Below, in pieces: positions 35,291 to 45,789 of a DNA stretch of 64,000 bases. The position numbers and the translations under genes are program-made. Position 1 is the stretch's first letter. Each line of letters opens with the position of its first letter. The notes under the pieces were generated by a model that did not search any database, was not told where the DNA came from, and worked only from the letters and a program-made list of their open reading frames with translations. The stretch is from Reticulitermes lucifugus (lineage: Eukaryota > Arthropoda > Insecta > Blattodea > Rhinotermitidae): NCBI GenBank assembly GCA_026260175.1, contig JAKCWW010000703.1, forward strand, positions 31,752 through 95,751, given 5' to 3'.

Positions 35291-35335
35291 AGTCTCTTTT
35301 ATAGAAAATATTAATCGATAGATCCAAGTCTTTTG

Positions 35336-35470
35336 GGATATTACACCATGTGGAGTGATAACGATTTTCTGACCTTTCGAACGGACGGACTGTTTGCCCC
35401 TGAAGATGGAAGCACTGCGTTTCTTTAATATATTGGTAAATATTTACCAGTCTACACGGCGTAACATCTC
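35336..35470. repeat. fold-back element with hammerhead-like core (element F)
   Basis: GATATTACACCATGTGG at the left pairs imperfectly with CACGGCGTAACATC at the right (35455-35468). The + strand between them has CCC, CTGAAGA, TGGAAGC, loop, then a degraded GAAAC site, then TTGGTAAATATTTACCAG. It resembles elements G (40.0 kb) and H (29.0 kb). Its left part is repeated in the tandem duplication. Confidence 0.45.
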
Positions 35471-35636
35471 AAACGACTCTAATATTCAGCAGTACCGCAG
35501 TCACAACTTCATGTCTTGCATATAGTTAACCATTTTTATTTATATTTTAATTTTATAGAAAATATTAATCGAAAGATCCAAGTCTTTTGGGATATTACAC
35601 CATGTGGAGTGATAACGATTTTCTGACCTTTCGAAC

Positions 35637-35686
35637 NNNNNNNNNNNNNNNNNNNNNNNNNNNNNNNNNNNNNNNNNNNNNNNNNN
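35637..35686. other. assembly gap (50 N)
   Basis: Exactly 50 N. The second gap in the window is also exactly 50, so the length is a scaffolding placeholder and not a measured distance. Confidence 0.99.
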
Positions 35687-35974
35687 TTCAGCAGTACCGC
35701 AGTCACAACTTCATGTCTTGCATATAGTTAACCATTTTTATTTATATTTCAATCGCTTAATTAATTCAGCGTCTAAATTTAATCGAAACACTTTTCAACT
35801 TTCTAACATTGCACAGAGTTTGCGTTCAGTGGGCGGAAATTGCCCCATGTTTATGATCATCATTGGAAAAACTCACAATGATATTAAAATTCTCCCAGTC
35901 ACCTCGTAAATGCTCTGAGGTCACTAAGTTGTCAAAGGGCATTTCTTTGGCTGTTCCTCTTCCATTATATCTGT

Positions 35975-36285
35975 GTATGTGAAGAAACTGTGGCAGGTAT
36001 GGCGGAGAAAAGAGGTATATAAACGGCTGTGGAGGAAAGGCCTGAAGGAAAGGGACAATCTGGAAGATATAGGCATAGATGGGAAGGTAATAATACAAAG
36101 GTTTAATGCTGTGGGATGAAAGGGCGTGGAATGGATTTATCTGGCTCAAAATAGAGACATGTTGTAGGCTTTTGTGAACACGGCCATAAACCTCCGGTTC
36201 CCATAAAATGCGGGTAATGTTTAACTAGCTGAGAATCTGTTATCTGCTCAAGAAAACTCCGCTCCATGTAGTCAGTTACTTAATT
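35975..36285 (+). mobile_element. LINE 3'-end relic (same family as 8838-9761)
   Basis: Broken + frames read AGMGEKRGIYKRLWRKGL, then WIYLAQNRDML, then AFVNTAINLRFP. The 3' UTR has ATAAAATGCGGGTAATGTTT and CGCTCCATGTAGTCAGTTAC. Frameshifts and stops are present. The antisense 107-codon frame (35826-36149) is a shadow. Confidence 0.75.
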
Positions 36286-36299
36286 ATGAAACAAGTTAA

Positions 36300-37130
36300 G
36301 TAGTTAGTGCATGAAGTCACATTCATTTTGAAAGTTTTTGGCTGTAAGGGATGCACACTATATATTTGAAACTAATATCTGTTACAAGAGTGCTGCAGTT
36401 TTTTGAGTTATAGGACATTTCTAGCTGTCAATAAAGAACGAAAGCATGTAGAAATATATTTGTATTTGATTCCTTCAAAGAGATAGACACAATGCACTAG
36501 GCTCTGAAGTAGCTTATAGTGTATTACATGGTTGGTCGTAAATGTGGGTTGGTTACTTCAAACAGATGTGCTCCAGGCAGCTGATAAAGGCTCTATTATA
36601 ATTACACAGGATGTACAGGACTACTCTCTTTGTAAGATAAACTGCACGTGGGCTTAACACGTTCTTTGTAATTTGTTGTTTTTAACACTGTCTCTACAAC
36701 TTCAGAGAAATGTATAGTGAGTTGGTATTTCTAAACACTACACAGCTGGCTCTGTTCTACGACCTCAGCAGGGAAATTAAGCTATTATGAGAGTAGAAAG
36801 TTTAGCTCTTTACAGCGTAAGCTCGTTCTAAGTAACATTTAAAAATTCAGCACCTGTCTTACAGAAAGCATCACATCTTCATTATAGAAGCCAGTAGGTT
36901 AATAATGTGTAGGAAATTAATCGCTGTTTTTCTAAGAATCGTACGTAATATACAAACACACTCTGCTGGCAAAGTGCGGAACTTCTAGAAGTTAAAATGG
37001 TGGTACAAGCAGTAACCACTATACTTTAAAGGGTTGGTGTACGAGTAAATTGTAAATTGTGCTTTACTCAACAGCATGAAATAAAAGTTGTTTTGATGTT
37101 GTGTTCTATAATTATTTGACAATGGTATAA
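36300..37130. other. unassigned AT-rich sequence
   Basis: No supportable gene, RNA or repeat seen. Confidence 0.35.
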
Positions 37131-37131
37131 T

Positions 37132-39008
37132 ATGCGAAATATCACTGATGCGTATTTAAACGTTTTCATCGTCACTGATTATACAAACACGACGTTTCGA
37201 AAGCAAACTGCTTTCGATTTCAGGTGAACCACAATCTTAAGAACGAGTAATAATCTAAAAGAAACAAAAACCTACGAACTCATATGTAAGAGACAAAATT
37301 ATCCAGCCGTCTAAACGTAAAAATAGGGTAGCCTGTAACACTTAATCTAGAATTGTAAGAAAATTAAATAACAAATTTACCCCTGTTAAAACTGAAAATC
37401 ACAGGATCTGAACAAGCAATAAACATTTTTTTCCGTAAAATGTAATGTGAAATAATAACTACCCATTCAGCTCAGATTGGATTAACACGACCATAAGCTT
37501 CAATCTTTGACGAATGCACCTTTTATTCTCTCACTTCCATCCACCCTACATATGTTTCGACCTATTTTGGTCATTGTCAGCGGTATACCGATATAGTCAC
37601 TTCACTGTTCACTCATTCATTAGGTATTAAAGTAGAACATTATGCTGCTTACAGTAATTGGCAGTCACCAATAGCTAAAACAAAATCACAATTTCTTCAA
37701 GTTTTGAATTGTCTCGGTATATATATATATATATATATATTGTGTTAGAAGTTCTGAGCACAGCACTATAAGTTGTGAACACAGGGCACTATGTCGCTGG
37801 AGATATCAAGCTCGTTAAAATTATTAAAATCATCACTTTTTAAAATTTAAAATTCAAATTTATTAAAATTGAAATTGTTGGCAGTCGGTCTTTTATAACT
37901 GTTGATGTCCATCCACTGCTGTTGTATGTCCTGTTGCGTGTACGCACCATATTACCATATTGCGTGTACGCAAAAGGACATACAACAGCAGGGAATGGAC
38001 ATCAACAGTTATACAAGACCGACTGCCAACAATTTCAATTCTAATAAATTTGAATTTTAAATTTTAAAGTGATAATTTTAATAATTTTAATGAGTTTGAT
38101 ATATCCAGCAACATAGTGCCCTGTGTTCAAAACTTATAGTGCTGTGCTCCGAACTTCTAACAAAATATATATATACACCGAGACAATTCAAAACTTGAAG
38201 AAACTATGATTGTGTTTTTATCTATTGGTGACTGCCAATTACTGTAAACAGCATAATGTTCTACGGTCATACCTAATTAATGAGTGAACACTGAAGTGAC
38301 TATATCGGTATACCCCTGATGATGATCAAAATACGGTCGAAACATATGTAGGGTGGATGGAAGTGAGAGAATAAAAGGTGCATTCGTTGGTTAAAAATTG
38401 AATCTGATAGCTAAGATGCGAGGCGAATATAACGTAAAATTTATAATACGACCATATTACAATCTGAGCCTAACACCATATACAGGAAATATAACGAGGC
38501 AGCACATATGCTTTGTACTAACAACCCTATCAGTCAGCCATTTTGGACATACGAATTCACCTATTTGGTTTCCATTAATAGATACAGATTTGCACAACTG
38601 AATTGGTATTCATTCATGGTTTACATGGATGTTTGTGCTTTCTAGTACGTGCATGGATTCACCAACAGAGGGTGCTGGTTGGGTTGCTACTATCTCATAT
38701 TGTATTTAACTGAAAAACGTTTCCTTATTGCTTGTTCAGGTCATGTGATCTTCAGTTTTAATAAGAGAAAATTTGTTATTTAATTTTCTTACAATTCTAG
38801 ATTGAGTGTTATACAATATTTTCATGTTTAGAAGTCTGGATAGTTTTGTCTCTTACTTATGAGTTCGTAGGTTTTTGTTTCTTTTGGATTATTACTTATT
38901 CTTAAGATTGTGGTTCATTTGACAAAAGCAGTTTGCTTTCGAAACGTCGTGTTTTTATAATCAGTGACGATGGAAAAATTTCAAATACACATCAGTGATA
39001 TTTCGAAT
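37132..39008. repeat. large imperfect palindrome with two nested pairs of hammerhead-like motifs (element B)
   Basis: The left arm (37132 to about 37931) is repeated inverted in the right arm (about 37974 to 39008). It runs from GCGAAATATCACTGATG against CATCAGTGATATTTCG at the outside to GGACATACAACAGCAG at the centre. The right arm holds about 300 bp (around 38400-38700) that is absent or deleted on the left. Two motif pairs face outward. The inner right copy (38312-38354) reads ACCC, CTGATGA, T, GATC/GGTC stem, GAA, palindrome ACATATGT, A, GGGT. The outer pair (37188-37230 and 38911-38953) has CAC before the CTGA box and GUG after GAAACGUC. A 67-codon ORF in the right arm (38398-38601) is not convincing. 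Confidence 0.75.
37716..37741. repeat. (AT)n microsatellite
   Basis: About eleven TA units inside the left arm of the large palindrome. The right arm has only about five at the matching place, so the tract has changed length since the arms duplicated. Confidence 0.85.
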
Positions 39009-39325
39009 GTTTTAATGCTACTTAGAGCTCTGAAGTACCATTTAAGTTGCTTGGTGAGGAAAGGAGAATGGTGCACTGAAATAGGGCATTTAATATATAA
39101 AAGGTTTAGCGAAAAACCACACAGTTCATTTCTCATTTATCGGTTTGGAAAATTAAAGGGACGAGGAGACGTCCTGACCTATTCCACACCGAAGGTTTTA
39201 CTACTAACGCTGTACTAATTTATTAATAAAATTATCCTTAAAATTTGATAAAATTAATATATGCTGCAATTGCTGGTGATAAGGAAACCAATTTATTTTG
39301 GTTTTATTCCCTTCAATATTTAAGA

Positions 39326-39486
39326 TTACTGCCTTCTGAGTTATGATACTGTGTAATCTAGTAGACAGTCACTGATATTTCTGCACTATCCCCATCTTCA
39401 GAGTAAAGATGGAAGCAGTATGTCCCTCTTAAAACACTGGTAACTACCCACCAAACTGTTTTGTATCATAACCCAGAAGGCCTTAC
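39326..39486. repeat. fold-back element (element E)
   Basis: GCCTTCTGAGTTATGATAC at 39331-39349 pairs with GTATCATAACCCAGAAGGC at 39463-39481. Between them CATCTTCAG, AGATGGAAGCAGTATGTCCC and ACACTGGTAACTACCCACC echo the body of elements F and G. Confidence 0.5.
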
Positions 39487-39967
39487 TTTGACATTAAGAT
39501 AGAACCATTATCACTTATTATTGAGCATGATGTTCAAATATGATGAAATGCAACCAGGTAATGTCTAGACTCAGTGAGATTTGTGTTATTACAACACGTA
39601 AGATTTCTAAATATTTGACTCCCTTATTCACATCACTCACAAAGCTAATGTGCTACTAATAAAAGAAGTTTCATAATCGATATTTAGTGACCAAAGTTAT
39701 GTTTTACCGAAAGTCGAATTTCTGCGTCGTAATCAAAAAGGTCTGGGATGTTCTGGGCCGAAGTCCAGATGTAACGAATTATTTTCGTGGTTTTTAGCAG
39801 TCTTTCCAGAAAATGTCGTGATACATACACACATGTGGCCATGAAGGCTTCTGCTCATATTTTCTCCAATTCTTTATTTACTAATGGCCTTACCAACAGG
39901 TGCTGTGGATATAATATAAGTATAAGAGGTTTTCACAGCAGCGTTCTGATGTTCCACGTCTTTTGGA

Positions 39968-40123
39968 ATCTTTTGCTATGGCGACTGGTAAAGAGTTACC
40001 AAAGTTTCGAAAGATTAAAGTAAGGGTTAAGCAGCCGAATGGATTGTTTTACCCTGAAGATGAAGGCACTACATTCCTTCAATATGTCGACACCTACTTA
40101 CCAGTCCGCACGGCATAATATCT
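39968..40123. repeat. fold-back element with hammerhead-like core (element G)
   Basis: Left ATGGCGACTGGTAAAGAGTT pairs imperfectly with right CTTACCAGTCCGCACGGCAT. On the + strand the right half has ACC, CTGAAGA, T, GAAGG, loop, CCTTC (a five-pair stem), then AATATGTCGACACC where GAAACGTC...GGT would be expected. The GAAA box is therefore mutated in this copy. Confidence 0.5.
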
Positions 40124-40589
40124 AACACTAATTGGATTTTCAAAGCTGGTGATACTGAGCTAATAAAAGCTCTTGTATAAGAAACATTCTGTTTTACTAA
40201 GATATGCAGCGCGACATACCACTTGCAACAAGAAGAAACTAGAAAACAATGACCGTATAAACATAACTTTGAGGCGTTTTCGCCTAACCATTGTTGCCGT
40301 GGAAAATTAATAACTATTATATATTCTGAGTGTGTTTCCGTATCCAGCATGCAATGCGCTTTCACTTTATTATGCTGTCATCTGTGGCCTGTCTGGCTGT
40401 ACTATATTTGTTCTCATTACTTCATAAATGGTAAGATTTTTTAAAAAACGTTATTGAACATAAAATAGGTGTTTTGTTTTTCTCTAGAATTTTGTCACTA
40501 ACATTTTTCATTCTAAGAAGAATCCAGCGAGATATTATCATAAGGTACACAGGTCTTCATGTAAAGTACCCATTATTCTTGTCAGAGTT

Positions 40590-40745
40590 TAATGCAAATT
40601 GAATTTTCTCGACAGATTTTCGGAAAATCCTCAAATATCATTTCATGAAAATCCGTCTAGTGGGAGCCGAATTTTTCCATGCGGACTGACAGACACATAG
40701 ACAGAGAGAAGGACAGAAGGACAGACAGACATAACGAAGTTAATA
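40590..40745 (+). repeat. probable retroelement 3'-end relic with (GACA)n-like tract
   Basis: AAAATCCGTCTAGTGGGAGC followed by GACTGACAGACACATAGACA and further GACAGA units. It resembles the 3' ends of degenerate insect retroelement copies that finish in GACA runs. No coding part is visible, so the class is uncertain. Confidence 0.35.
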
Positions 40746-40749
40746 GTCG

Positions 40750-41940
40750 CTTCTCGCAATTATGCGAACGTGCCTAAAACTTGGATATAACGGTGTATTT
40801 AAAGATGAAGTAATTGCAGCACATTAAGATCTTATGAGATATAAATCCATGTAGTGTGGTAAACAAACTTCACACTGTAAGGCGTCGTATCCTGACAAAC
40901 TTATTTACTGTCGAGATAACTTAACTGTCATGATGATGATTGACTTGTTGTAGATACAAATCTAATGTCCCACTTACGTGATATTTCTGAGAATATCAAG
41001 CTTAATTCCGACCAGTATGTTCTGGGCATGGACAGAGTATGAAAGCCGTCAGTGACGGAACTGAATTATGGTTCTGCCAGTGACAAAAATCTTTTTGAAA
41101 AGTTGTTCACACCACCTGTTGTGGAAGGGCATTTGTCTTTTCCTTTTTCATAGCTACAACTTTCGCCTGAAATTTAATTTGCCTAATAAGTCTACTACTG
41201 CCGAACAAGTTGTGACGTAATTTAATTATCTAGGACTGCAATATCTAAAATGTGTAATAAAATATTGTCTTCCGATTGATGTATTTTTATGTCCAGAATA
41301 TTATATTTCAGGCGAGATTAACGACTGAAATTTTGTATAAACTCTCATCTTCCTATAGGTACTAAATATATTTTCCGTCATATCTTTCATAATGTTATCA
41401 TTGTTAACATTCTTCTTGTTTAATTATGTACCTTCTCTTATTGATCTCTTTTTCTGATATCAAAATAGCTTTCTAAGCCTTGAGGAAGGTAATTACATGT
41501 TCTGCGTAATAACAGACGGATCATAGTTCAATGTAATTGTTATTTTAAGGCCGTTTCCATGGAAATACGTAGTTTTGACATACTTATAAAAATATCAGCT
41601 TCCTCTTATGAATCGTGCTGAGTGATATAAATGTACCCTAATTTACTGAATCAACGTAACAGATTATTATCAGTAAAGAAGGGGTAGCAGCAGCAGGGAA
41701 ATTAATAGGAAACTGGATAGGGAATAAAGAGAGGAAATTAATGTTTCCCAACAGAATTGTTTGAAAATTCCATTTCCCTTTAACAAGGAAAAATTAATAA
41801 AATTTCCCGTATAAGTCGTGTCAGCAACGTGACATTATTTTTGCCAAGATTTAAATAATACTAAACAAGTTTGTGTGACCCATAATCGGTGTATTAATCA
41901 ATTATATACAGTAATAATAACAACAAAATGCCAGCAGCTA
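40750..41940. other. unassigned AT-rich sequence
   Basis: No supportable gene, RNA or repeat seen. Confidence 0.35.
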
Positions 41941-41942
41941 TA

Positions 41943-42067
41943 TTGAAATTAATTTATATGTACAATGAACTTCTACATGTTTCGGCCAAAACCGTGGTCA
42001 TCTTCAAGAATGGCTACGTGCTTGGCGAAACGTGTAGAAAGTCATTGCGTATACAAATTAATTTCAA
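41943..42067. repeat. fold-back element with hammerhead-like arms (element C)
   Basis: The 47-bp left arm (41943-41989) starts TTGAAATTAATTTATATG and the right arm (42022-42067) ends ACAAATTAATTTCAA. Both carry TTCTACAYGTTTCG-type sequence, inverted. The minus strand of the left part reads TTC, TTGAAGA, T, GACC, loop, GGCC, GAA, palindrome ACATGT, A, GAA. The flanking strands TTC and GAA are complementary, as in helix I of a hammerhead. Confidence 0.6.
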
Positions 42068-42380
42068 TATATTTGTGTGCATTATGTTGGTACTACTGCT
42101 GTATACAATATTAAGCAAGCAATAGATATTAACATCGCGAAACAGGACTAAAAATTGAAGAAAATCCTACTTTATACGGACTTTCCCACAACTTCGATGA
42201 TCTGACTGCAAATTTTATACGTCGCTTCCAAGAGTTATATGCATATATATAATTACATAGTCATATTTCTGTATTTAATATTGTGAACATTTTATAACTT
42301 CAAATTTTACTTTTCAAGCGTATCGTTTTTATACCTTTTAAATTTTAACTTATATATATTTTCATTTGTAAAGGATGAGA

Positions 42381-42686
42381 CCCGGGCGGGGCATGTACCA
42401 CGTATGGGAGAGGGGAGAGGTGCATATGGGGGTTTGGTAGGGATACCTGACGGAAACAGACCACTTGGAAGACGAAGGCGTAGATGGGAGGATATAATCA
42501 AAATGGATCGTCAAAAAGTGGGATGGAGAGGCACGGACCGTATTGCTGTAGCTGAGGATAGGGACAGGTGGCGGGCTGTTGTGATTACGGCAATGAACCT
42601 TCGGGTTCCATAAAATATAGCGAATTTCTTTACTAGCTGAGGATCTGTTAGCTTCTCAAGAAGGTTTCTGCTCCATGGATTTAGTT
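42381..42686 (+). mobile_element. 5'-truncated LINE copy with 11-bp target duplication (best preserved 3' end)
   Basis: A 70-codon open frame (42404-42613) reads [20 protein letters not shown], then [20 protein letters not shown], and ends [14 protein letters not shown]. This is the Arg-rich C-terminal tail of the family's reverse transcriptase, ahead of a stop and a 3' UTR of about 70 bp ending CTCCATGGATTTAGTT. AAAGGATGAGA occurs at 42370-42380 and 42687-42697, a perfect 11-bp duplication. The element therefore inserted as a 306-bp 5'-truncated copy. The duplication is intact and the frame open, so it is one of the younger copies here. It lacks any catalytic domain. Confidence 0.9.
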
Positions 42687-42751
42687 AAAGGATGAGATCT
42701 AAGACCTGAAATATAGATGTAAAATACCCCATTTTTTGTTTTTGTAGTTGG

Positions 42752-42793
42752 GGCCTGATGAAAAAGAACCAATTTTAGCCGAAACACGCAGCC
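42752..42793 (+). other. single hammerhead-like motif
   Basis: The + strand reads GGC, CTGATGA, then 19 bases ending in AGCC, then GAAACACGC, A, GCC. GGC before the box is complementary to GCC after it. Helix II is not well formed, so this copy is decayed. Confidence 0.35.
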
Positions 42794-42884
42794 TTGTTCT
42801 TGCTCAGTTTATGGTGTATTTTTTGACTGAATGAAATATTTACTTGTATTTAATAAAGAAACAGATAAGTGACAACTTAAAATA

Positions 42885-42948
42885 ATGACGATGCTGATGA
42901 CAATGGTGATAATAGTGTCGATAATAGTGACAATGATGATAATGTCAC
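42885..42948. repeat. degenerate GAT/AAT trinucleotide tract
   Basis: Imperfect GATGATAAT-type units with TGTC and TGAC variants. Confidence 0.75.
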
Positions 42949-42959
42949 ACGTTAGGTAA

Positions 42960-43140
42960 CGCGGGGTAGCTCAGTTAGCATAGTCAGTAGGCTACGTAAT
43001 GCACGAATGGAGAACTGTGCTACGATTTCTGGTGATGGCACGGCATTTTTTCTTCGCTGTAGCGTTGAGACCCACACACGTAATCCAGCATGTTCAGGAG
43101 GATACTTTTGTAGGGGCAAAGAAGTGGGGGCTGAAAACAC
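42960..43140 (+). mobile_element. probable tRNA-derived SINE relic
   Basis: CGGGGTAGCTCAGTTAGCAT is close to the 5' part of a tRNA with an A box. A weak B-box-like ACGATTTC follows about 50 bases later. The body continues with GTTGAGACCCACACACGTAA. Many changes are present and no target duplication was found. Confidence 0.4.
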
Positions 43141-43528
43141 ACCTCTAACTAGTTCTGAAGGTTTAGATAGAATGCAGGTTTACTTTCACTCTACCATGCT
43201 TCTCAAAACGTGGTATTTGCTTAATTAAATAATTAATTAAATGATCCCTGCGACATTATAACTTTAACACATTGGTAAGTTACGTTCGAAGAACCTGTTC
43301 ATTTAACATATAGGACACGAAATGCTTCGGCACAGAGTGCAGAATAATATTAAAAGAAACTTATAGAAATAAAGTGTGACAATTTGGAGGAGTCTCATAT
43401 GATTTCGAAAGGGGTTTTTTAGTGGAAGGGGAATTTCTTTCCAATTTGAGTGACTAGTAAGTTCTCAAAGTTACTGTGCTTCATTAAGGTAATTAAATTA
43501 GTTGTTGGTTGAGTAATTATTTCCTGAG

Positions 43529-43556
43529 TAAACATATATATATATATATATATATT
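43529..43556. repeat. (AT)n microsatellite
   Basis: About thirteen AT units. Confidence 0.9.
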
Positions 43557-43649
43557 TAACGACAGGATTTTCTTACAATGTGCAAAATTAAACAAGAATA
43601 CAGTTACTGATTTTATATTCTTAAGTGCAGTCGACAACGAGCGAAAGGC

Positions 43650-43735
43650 GGTATGTGGTGAAATCGGCAATGAACTTCGGATTCCATGATAGCTCGGGAA
43701 TTTCTAGGCAACTGAGTGACTTGCCGGCGAATAAT
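43650..43735 (+). mobile_element. LINE 3'-end fragment (same family as 8838-9761)
   Basis: AAATCGGCAATGAACTTCGG, then ATTCCATGATAGCTCGGGAA, then TTTCTAGGCAACTGAG match the end of the coding tail and the start of the 3' UTR of the LINE family in order. About 85 bp remain. Confidence 0.6.
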
Positions 43736-43859
43736 TTGCTTTTTAAATATCAGTTAACTTTCTTGATGGGATTCGATATTTCTGCTCAGTGTTGTACTTT
43801 TGGACAGTATTACATAATTCAGTGCAATATAGGTTTGTATTAAATAGTACAATCTTAAC

Positions 43860-45535
43860 ACACGCTACGCATTTCGAAACGATACTGTCATGTGCACGCG
43901 TGAAGCAAAATTTATACCAACGCAATGCAAAACAGTTTCTCACAAAAGACTTATATACAACCAAAACGAATTGATTTTTGTAGGTCAAAATACTTACACC
44001 CATATCAATTTCAAAAACGTACGTCAAAGGACCCTAAAAATTATTCTATTTTAAAACATTAATTGAAACACTTGGAAATTTCACGCGAAAATCAAAATAA
44101 CACATTGTCACATATACAGATCATACGTTCACATTATGTTCGCTTAATATTACAAAACTTTGACGTCTTCCTTTAAACTTTTTTTCATCAGGCATATTGC
44201 TTAAGTTTCTCACATACGACTACATGTAGATACGCACTGATTTGCTATACGTTTGAACGACATACCAATTAGCGAAGACATAAAATAATCAGCAGGAAAC
44301 AGTGTACTGTAGTGGTTTTTCCAGGCAGCTCTCTCTCTCTCTCTCTCTCTCTCTTCCTCTCTTGCCATGTCTGACAAAGTAATGACTTTGTGGGCTGCTG
44401 TTTTGTTTGTATGTGGGGGGTGAGCTTTTGATTGCATCGTCTGTTATGCATGTTGAATTATAGGTACAGATTTGCTGGCTCAGTGGCAGTTAACGCTGTC
44501 AAGCTAGAGGGGGACTCTTCATCCACTACCATTCCCCAGTGTATGCCCATCTATGGACAACATTTGTTAAACCTCCCCATACAAGGGTAGCAGTTCTGCT
44601 TAGAAATAAAAACACATTTTATGATACGTAATAGTAATTAAACCCTGCATGGGGCATAGTTCTACTTGAGAAGCCAATAGTTCATCAGCTATTTAAAAAT
44701 TCCCGCCTCCACTAATGAAAGTGGAATATTCGTAACAGTTGTACCATAACCCACCTGATACTGGCTAGATTGTATTATAACTATTGTATGTTCCTTTAAA
44801 TTAATCCCTGAGATAATGTGTGAGGAATCTGCGAAAATGTGTTGTGATTAGGAAGTTATAATGCAAAATTTTCGTCTCTATTCTAAGACAAATTGTAAAA
44901 TTATTATGTAAGCACACGGAATAATTGAATATATTTCTATTTATTACAATTTTTAAATTTTATATTTAACAACGTATACATATACAGGTTGATGTATCAC
45001 TAAATATTGCGAACATTTTTTAAGAATCCTTGTAAATTTGGAATCGCCACTTTTTCGGATTGTAATTGATTAATGAACATTTATTCTTGCTTTCCGTTCC
45101 ACGTGTTCGCGAGTGACAACAGGGTGTTTGCGATTGACTGATAACTCAACTAGTCAATATTAATGTGTGCCAAAACTTGTTGATTGTTGCTCAATATGAA
45201 TTAAACCAGGCTTAGTTCCGATCATATTTAGGAGAATGAGTTTTGCCGTGTGCTTTTATTAAAAACCATAAAGCTGTCACTTTGTACTAGAGAAATGGAT
45301 AGTAACAATATTACATTTTCTGTAGTTGTAAGTGCGTAGAAGAAGGTAGCAAGAAGCATAATTTTGTAGCAGATTAAATTTAAAATGACTTCTGTTAGTT
45401 TCTTATGTAATGTGTGTGAGCAAGGTATGGGAAAGATTGTTTCAAGTTCTTCATGGTGTGTATGTAGTGAGATACATTGCAGGAAGCTGTCATGGCTCTA
45501 TCCTCTGCAGCCATTTGTTTGAAGGGAGACAGTAA
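43860..45535. other. unassigned sequence with a (CT)n microsatellite
   Basis: A CT run lies at 44329-44353. No gene was recognised in the rest. Confidence 0.4.
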
Positions 45536-45539
45536 AGCA

Positions 45540-45785
45540 GAAGGAGCCCCGAGTTAGGACAGCCATTCAGTACACAACTGAGGATATGTCTAAGAGAGAA
45601 CAGACTCAAGGTTGAGATATTCATTCCACACGCAAGTGAGATTTCTCCAAGAGCGAATATGTTCTAAGTTAAGACGCTCATTCAGCACTCAACTGAGAAT
45701 CTGCTAAAATCGAACAGGCTCCAAGTCAAAATATCCGGTTTTCAGTTGAAACCTATGTAAAAGACAAGAGCCTCGAAGCGTCCAG
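45540..45785 (+). repeat. degenerate minisatellite, about 57-bp unit, four copies
   Basis: Units start near 45544, 45604, 45662 and 45718. Each has a CTCCGAGT/CTCAAGGT/TCTAAGTT/CTCCAAGT start, a CATTCA middle and a CAACTGAG-like block, then an AAGAGCGAACAG-like end. Copies differ at many positions, so the array is old. It is not open in any single frame. Confidence 0.65.
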
Positions 45786-45789
45786 TTCT

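Larger units (their letters stand above)
35297..35760. repeat. 254-bp tandem duplication spanning an assembly gap
   Basis: Unit 1 (35297-35550) begins TTTTATAGAAAATATTAATC. Unit 2 starts at 35551 with the same sequence, almost unchanged, up to the gap at 35637. It resumes after the gap at TTCAGCAGTACCGCAGTCAC (35687), which corresponds to 35485 in unit 1. If unit 2 is intact the gap hides about 102 bases, not 50. This is either a true tandem duplication or a haplotype/assembly artefact. Confidence 0.8.

Noticed and set aside
35826-36149. 107-codon minus-strand ORF
   Set aside because: It is an antisense shadow of the LINE 3' end at 35975-36285.
42960-43030. Genuine tRNA gene
   Set aside because: The A box is good, but the B box is degraded and the cloverleaf cannot be folded; a SINE relic fits better.
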